11,308 nt of DNA, taken from Candidatus Sericytochromatia bacterium. Its GTDB lineage: Bacteria; Cyanobacteriota; Sericytochromatia; JACMPN01. The stretch is taken from positions 1-11,308 of the forward strand of contig JACMPN010000041.1 of the NCBI GenBank assembly GCA_014377495.1. The letters are read 5' to 3'. Positions 8,305 through 11,308 of this stretch are shown here, piece after piece. A program made the translations under genes and the position numbers. The notes beneath the pieces are model-generated. The model was not told the origin of the DNA, ran no database searches, and saw nothing but the letters and a program-made list of their open reading frames with translations. Every line of letters starts with the position of its first letter. Within the stretch, counting starts at the first letter, position 1.

Positions 8305-9204
8305 TTACGCCTGGGTTTCACCGCCAAAGCCCAGGGCCTGGCGATAGAATTTCTCGACATTGGGCTTCCACTCGACTTGGTAGTCTTCGCAGTAGTGCCG
8401 GCCGGCGTAGTCGAATAACGACTCATCGGACGTTTTCGGGCGATCTTGCGCCCAGTTATACATCGTGTTCGCGGCGATCTTCAGACTGCTGCTGAATTCG
8501 GTGACGTTGTCGAAACTGCCGTTCTGGCGGATGCTGAACGGATTGGTCTTGGACCAATGTCCGTCTTTGCCGAAGCTGGTCTCGGCACCCATGATCCCCA
8601 TCAGCATCGCCGGGTTGAGGGCGTGTGGCCCACCCTCTTTCGGATCGCCGGTCTTCTGGCAGGTTTCCCAAATCAGTTGGCCGGCCGTCTTGCCGTTTTC
8701 GAAGCGCTGTTCGGCAAAGGGGGAGTGCTTCTCCTGGAGGAATTTGTCGATCTGCTGCGGGGTCATCGCTTGGGCGTCATAGAAAGCCGCATCGTGGATC
8801 GCCGTGGGGGCTGCCCCCTGCGGTTGGTGGCTCTTGTAGGACTGAAAGCCCGGGATCAGGGGCAATGTCTCGGCCCGTTCGCCGCCCGACTGGGGTGGAA
8901 TGGCGGGCGCGCCGGGCAACAGGATCGGGGGCGGCGGTGTCGCCAAACTGGCCATGAAGGACTGGAAGCCGGCCGAGGGACCGGCCATGCCGGTGCTGTT
9001 GTTCAATGGAATGAAGCCGGCAGCCGGGATGGCACCCATGGGTGCGGCCAGATCGCGCGCCCGGGTGACGGCCGCGTTGAGAAATCCGTCAAAATGCTTG
9101 TCATCCATCGACTGCCCGGAGACGGTCGTCTGCCATCCCCGAGCCAAATCAGCCTGTATGGAAGCAAGATTGCGTTGCACGTGATCTGGTATCGCCATGT
9201 CCAT
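8305..9204 (-). CDS. Lysozyme-like peptidoglycan hydrolase, probably flagellum-associated (FlgJ-like role)
   Basis: Predicted muramidase/glucosaminidase-type enzyme that could open peptidoglycan for rod passage. In the 299-residue form the N-terminal 90 residues are of unknown fold. A Pro-rich linker covers about 88-105, and the catalytic domain runs from about 170 to 292. That domain contains LNPAMLMGIMGAETSFG (about 196-212) with the probable catalytic E208, and then TNPFSIR (220-226). This resembles the E-T/S-S-F/W-G and NPF/NLFGI pattern of lysozyme-like and glucosaminidase domains. No signal peptide is visible, as in FlgJ, which is exported by the flagellar apparatus. The start is uncertain: ATG at 9204, ATG at 9198 and TTG at 9228 are all in frame, and none has a strong ribosome site. 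It is the first gene of the cluster, with the FlgG-like gene 14 nt downstream. The FlgJ-like role is inferred from context. Confidence 0.75.
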   Translation of the reverse strand: MDMAIPDHVQRNLASIQADLARGWQTTVSGQSMDDKHFDGFLNAAVTRARDLAAPMGAIPAAGFIPLNNSTGMAGPSAGFQSFMASLATPPPPILLPGAPAIPPQSGGERAETLPLIPGFQSYKSHQPQGAAPTAIHDAAFYDAQAMTPQQIDKFLQEKHSPFAEQRFENGKTAGQLIWETCQKTGDPKEGGPHALNPAMLMGIMGAETSFGKDGHWSKTNPFSIRQNGSFDNVTEFSSSLKIAANTMYNWAQDRPKTSDESLFDYAGRHYCEDYQVEWKPNVEKFYRQALGFGGETQA

Positions 9205-9344
9205 CTCGACAGTGGCCCTTTCGCTCAAGTCATGACCGTCAGCTACCCGCCGCCCGTACGAAAAGTTGCTCCGTTCATCCTACGTGACGCGCGCCACCTT
9301 GAGCAAGGAAGCGGATTTAAAGGAGGTTCCGTATCCCTTAACAG
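9205..9344 (-). other. Leader region of the flagellar-type operon
   Basis: About 140 nt between the predicted promoter and the first gene. It contains an ACCTCCTTT stretch (9319-9327) identical in kind to the 16S rRNA anti-Shine-Dalgarno. It also has a tiny reading frame of 11 codons (9243-9278, ATG to TAG) and an ATG-ACT-TGA at 9225-9233. The ribosome site of the first gene is weak. The leader might control translation, but each element is short enough to be chance. Confidence 0.3.
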
Positions 9345-9371
9345 TGATCGGCATCGCGGGCCTGAACATTA
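9345..9371 (-). promoter_or_regulatory. Candidate sigma28 (FliA/SigD-type) flagellar promoter
   Basis: On the minus strand TAATGTTC (9364-9371) is followed by an 11-nt spacer and then GCCGATCA (9345-9352). The sigma28 consensus is TAAAGTTT-N11-GCCGATAA, so six of eight and seven of eight positions match with the exact spacing. It lies upstream of the muramidase and rod/hook genes and downstream of the deacetylase-family gene, where a flagellar operon promoter would be expected. No experimental start site is known. Confidence 0.65.
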
Positions 9372-9429
9372 AAGGGTTGTTTGGTGATGCCAGAGGCCGT
9401 TACATGCGTGCAGTCTGCGCCAGTCGCGC

Positions 9430-10473
9430 TCAGTCCCGAAACCAGGCATGCTGCGTCCGTACGGTGCGAATCAGGTTGTCCGCCTCTTTCACGGTTCCTC
9501 TTGGCGATAGGCCCAATGGATCGATCGCTGTGCCATCGGCATCCAGCAATTGCCGGATCGTCGCCGCTGCGGCATGGCGCAAGCCCTGCAAGTCGTACCC
9601 CCCTTCCAGAACGGCGACGAGCCGGCCCTGGGTCAGTGATTCGGCCAATGTGACGAGGGCTTGGGCCATCCGGGCATACCCGGGCACGCTCAACTGGATG
9701 TCGGCCAAGGGGTCCCGCCAATGGGCGTCGAATCCGGCTGACAGCAGCAGCAGGTCTGGCTGAAAGCGCTCCGCAGCGGGGACTACCAGTTCCTGCCAGG
9801 TCTGCCAGTAGGCTGCGTCACCCGATCCCCGGGTCATCGGCAGGTTTAGCGTGGTGCCGGTGCCGGCTCCGGTCCCCTCTTCCGAGACGGCGCCACTATA
9901 GGGCCAGAGGCCGCTTTGATGCCATGAGAGAACGAAGACGTCGTCGCGATCGGCGAAAGCGGCCTGTGTCCCATTGGCATGGTGCACGTCCCAGTCCAGG
10001 ATCATCACCCGGCGAGCCCCCAACTGTCGGGCCCGTTCCGCCATCAGGGCGACGTTGTTGAACAGACAAAAGCCCATGGCCCGGTCCGGCATTGCATGAT
10101 GGCCGGGCGGCCGGACCAAGGCGAAAGCCCGGTCCAGGGTCCCGGACATGACCTGTTCGACAGCCGCCACGCCGCCTCCGGCCGCCAGCATGGCGACCTC
10201 GGCCGACGCCGTACTGACGATCGTGTCGCCGTCGTCAAGCAGACCTCCGCCTTCTGCACAAAATCGGAGGACCTCTTGCACGTATGCGTCAGAATGAATC
10301 CGCCGCAATAACTCCCCATCGACCGGACCGGGGGACACGGACGTCAAGCGGTCGAGGAGGCCTTGTTCGTCAAGGGTGCGGCGGATGGCCGGCACACGGG
10401 CTGGACGCTCCGGGCACTCGGCTGTCAAATGGTCCTCGAACCGAGGCGAGTCAACGAGTCCGACACGAGCCAT
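9430..10473 (-). CDS. Histone deacetylase family amidohydrolase (class II-like)
   Basis: Zinc hydrolase predicted to remove acetyl or related acyl groups from an amine. Bacterial members act on acetylated lysine, acetylpolyamines or small acyl amides (AcuC, HDAH and acetylpolyamine amidohydrolase types). The 347-residue product is full length for the family and has RPPGHHA (121-127) with the H125/H126 pair. It also has GFCLFNNVA (134-142), and ILDWDVHHANGTQ (158-170) with zinc ligands D162 and H164. LLSAGFDAHWRDPL (244-255) supplies D249, and LEGGYD (289-294) supplies the catalytic-type Y293. All key residues are present. The start ATG (10471-10473) has a GGAG site 5 nt upstream. It is divergent from the ComFB-like gene and 225 nt upstream of the muramidase start. 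The putative sigma28 promoter lies in that gap, so it is probably a separate unit. The substrate is unknown. Confidence 0.93.
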   Translation of the reverse strand: MARVGLVDSPRFEDHLTAECPERPARVPAIRRTLDEQGLLDRLTSVSPGPVDGELLRRIHSDAYVQEVLRFCAEGGGLLDDGDTIVSTASAEVAMLAAGGGVAAVEQVMSGTLDRAFALVRPPGHHAMPDRAMGFCLFNNVALMAERARQLGARRVMILDWDVHHANGTQAAFADRDDVFVLSWHQSGLWPYSGAVSEEGTGAGTGTTLNLPMTRGSGDAAYWQTWQELVVPAAERFQPDLLLLSAGFDAHWRDPLADIQLSVPGYARMAQALVTLAESLTQGRLVAVLEGGYDLQGLRHAAAATIRQLLDADGTAIDPLGLSPRGTVKEADNLIRTVRTQHAWFRD

Positions 10474-10641
10474 GGCGTCTCCGGTGGGTTAAGGGCGGAA
10501 TTCCGCCGGGTATGTGACGGATAGGCAGATGCCAAATGCAGCACAGACGGCCAGCGCCTGACAGTGTGAGATTGACTCTATCGTTATAGCATCAGTGTCG
10601 CCGTGTGACCGACATGGCAGGCAGTCAGAAAGCATTTCCCC
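10474..10641. promoter_or_regulatory. Divergent intergenic region between the deacetylase-family and ComFB-like genes
   Basis: This 168-bp gap must hold promoters for both flanking genes. An AT-richer patch at 10571-10592 contains TTGACT (10572-10577) on the plus strand and TATAAC on the minus strand (10583-10588). Neither has a convincing partner hexamer at the right spacing. Three plus-strand TGTGA pentamers (10513, 10565, 10604) are present without paired half-sites. Confidence 0.35.
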
Positions 10642-11244
10642 ATGACCAGACGGGCAATCAACGTCATCGAAGACCTCACGTGGAACGCGTTGCACGAACT
10701 CCTGCCGCGTATCCCTGATGCCTGTCGCTGTGATCAATGCATCCTGGATATCTACACCCTCGCCCTGAACAAGCTGCAACCCCATTACGTGACGGGCAAA
10801 CGGGCCTTTCAGGAAATCTTGAAAGTCAAAAAAGTGGAATACCACACCCGGATGGTGGCGGCGATCACGGCGTCCGTCGAGAAGATCCGGCGCAACCCCC
10901 GGGCCGAATGTCAGCGCCTGGGTTTCTGGGTGAATTCGTCGCAAAAGGTCGCTACGGAATACTCAGGCCAGCGGGCGTCAGCACCTGAGCCTGCCCCATT
11001 GTCTCCCGCTCTCACTTCGGCATCCAGCCTGCCGGTGGCACCCATGTCTTTCACACCCACGCCCGGGCTGCCCAGGCCCGTGGCACAGGCGCCCGCAGTG
11101 GCGGTGACTACGTCAGTGCCCCCGTCGGGCCTGCCCGCATCGCTGGAAATGGTCCAGGCATCAGCAGTCCCCACCTTTGCCGCCCGCCCCGGCACAACGG
11201 CTGCCAAATACGCCCAATACGGCCCCACGCGCCGTCGGGTATAG
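10642..11244 (+). CDS. ComFB-domain protein with a Pro/Ala/Ser-rich tail
   Basis: The N-terminal 90 residues match the late competence protein ComFB family. INVIEDLTWNALHELL (6-21) is followed by the cysteine motif CRCDQC (C28, C30, C33) and then ILDIYTLALNKLQPHYV (34-50). These are the core ComFB features (C-x-C-x2-C, then D-I-x-A-L-N-x-L-P-P-x-Y-V). ComFB homologues in cyanobacteria have been reported to bind c-di-GMP; the Bacillus gene lies in the comF operon but has no clear role in DNA uptake. Residues about 110-185 are low-complexity Pro/Ala/Ser/Thr, probably disordered, and the end is basic (TRRRV). Most family members are only the small domain, so the tail of about 100 residues is unusual. 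The ribosome site before ATG 10642 is weak. It is the only plus-strand gene here. Confidence 0.85.
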   Translation: MTRRAINVIEDLTWNALHELLPRIPDACRCDQCILDIYTLALNKLQPHYVTGKRAFQEILKVKKVEYHTRMVAAITASVEKIRRNPRAECQRLGFWVNSSQKVATEYSGQRASAPEPAPLSPALTSASSLPVAPMSFTPTPGLPRPVAQAPAVAVTTSVPPSGLPASLEMVQASAVPTFAARPGTTAAKYAQYGPTRRRV

Positions 11245-11308
11245 GGTCAAAACACAAAGCCCAAACGCGCGAACCGGGGGGCCGGGGGGGGTTGGTTTGT
11301 TGGTCTCC
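11245..11308 (+). other. G-rich tail of the window, no gene seen
   Basis: The 64 bases after the ComFB-like stop are A/C-rich and then turn into G6-CC-G8 (11275-11290) followed by GG and GG pairs in a T-rich context. The stretch could form a G-quadruplex on the plus strand, or may reflect low-quality sequence at a contig end. No terminator hairpin is evident. Confidence 0.4.

Noticed and set aside
9319..9350. Perfect Shine-Dalgarno AAAGGAGGT on the plus strand, possibly before a plus-strand gene
   Set aside because: There is no start codon at 5-10 nt. The nearest in-frame GTG is about 17 nt away, and the frame is antisense to the deacetylase-family gene.
8446..9372. A 308-codon plus-strand frame opposite the muramidase gene
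   Set aside because: Shadow of a gene with a lysozyme-like motif on the other strand; no ribosome site or domain supports it.
10513..10608. Three TGTGA pentamers suggesting CRP-like sites
   Set aside because: None has a TCACA partner at the 6-nt spacing a CRP dimer needs, so they are probably chance.
10489..10944. A 151-codon minus-strand frame overlapping the ComFB-like gene
   Set aside because: The plus strand carries a recognisable ComFB cysteine motif; the antisense product matches nothing I know.

Overview
The window is GC-rich bacterial DNA with tight gene packing. Nine genes lie on the minus strand, running from about 10473 leftward to the window edge at 1, and one divergent gene sits at the right end on the plus strand. 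Three traits point to a flagellated bacterium: a perfect CIRCE operator in front of hrcA-grpE-dnaK, flagellar rod/hook-type genes, and a ComFB-family protein. HrcA/CIRCE and ComFB are both common in Firmicutes and in Cyanobacteria and their relatives. A flagellated, non-photosynthetic lineage near Cyanobacteria is one reasonable guess, but the sequence alone does not settle the phylum.

Left block (1-3565): the heat-shock operon hrcA-grpE-dnaK, transcribed right to left. It has a sigma70-type promoter (TTGACG, 18 nt, TAGAAT) with CIRCE just downstream, so HrcA should repress its own operon. dnaK runs off the left edge and lacks its extreme C-terminus. GrpE is the nucleotide-exchange factor for DnaK. 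A dnaJ gene, if linked, would lie outside the window.

Middle block (3689-5998): a 769-residue GH35-like beta-galactosidase, 47 nt downstream of the flagellar-type cluster and in the same direction.

Flagellar-type block (6046-9371): a compact run of four genes. In transcription order they are a lysozyme-like muramidase (FlgJ-like role inferred), a divergent FlgE/F/G-family rod/hook protein, a 156-residue unknown and a 292-residue unknown. Gaps are 14 nt, 8 nt and a 4-nt ATGA overlap. A good match to a sigma28 (flagellar) promoter lies upstream at 9345-9371. The two unknown proteins are the best candidates for something undescribed, because translational coupling and position tie them to flagellar or envelope assembly.

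Right block (9430-11308): a class II-type histone-deacetylase-family amidohydrolase on the minus strand, divergent from a ComFB-domain protein with a long Pro/Ala/Ser-rich tail. ComFB proteins have been reported as c-di-GMP receptors in cyanobacteria. The window ends in a short G-rich stretch. No rRNA, tRNA, CRISPR array, insertion sequence or attachment site was seen, and no gene-free stretch exceeds 300 bases.
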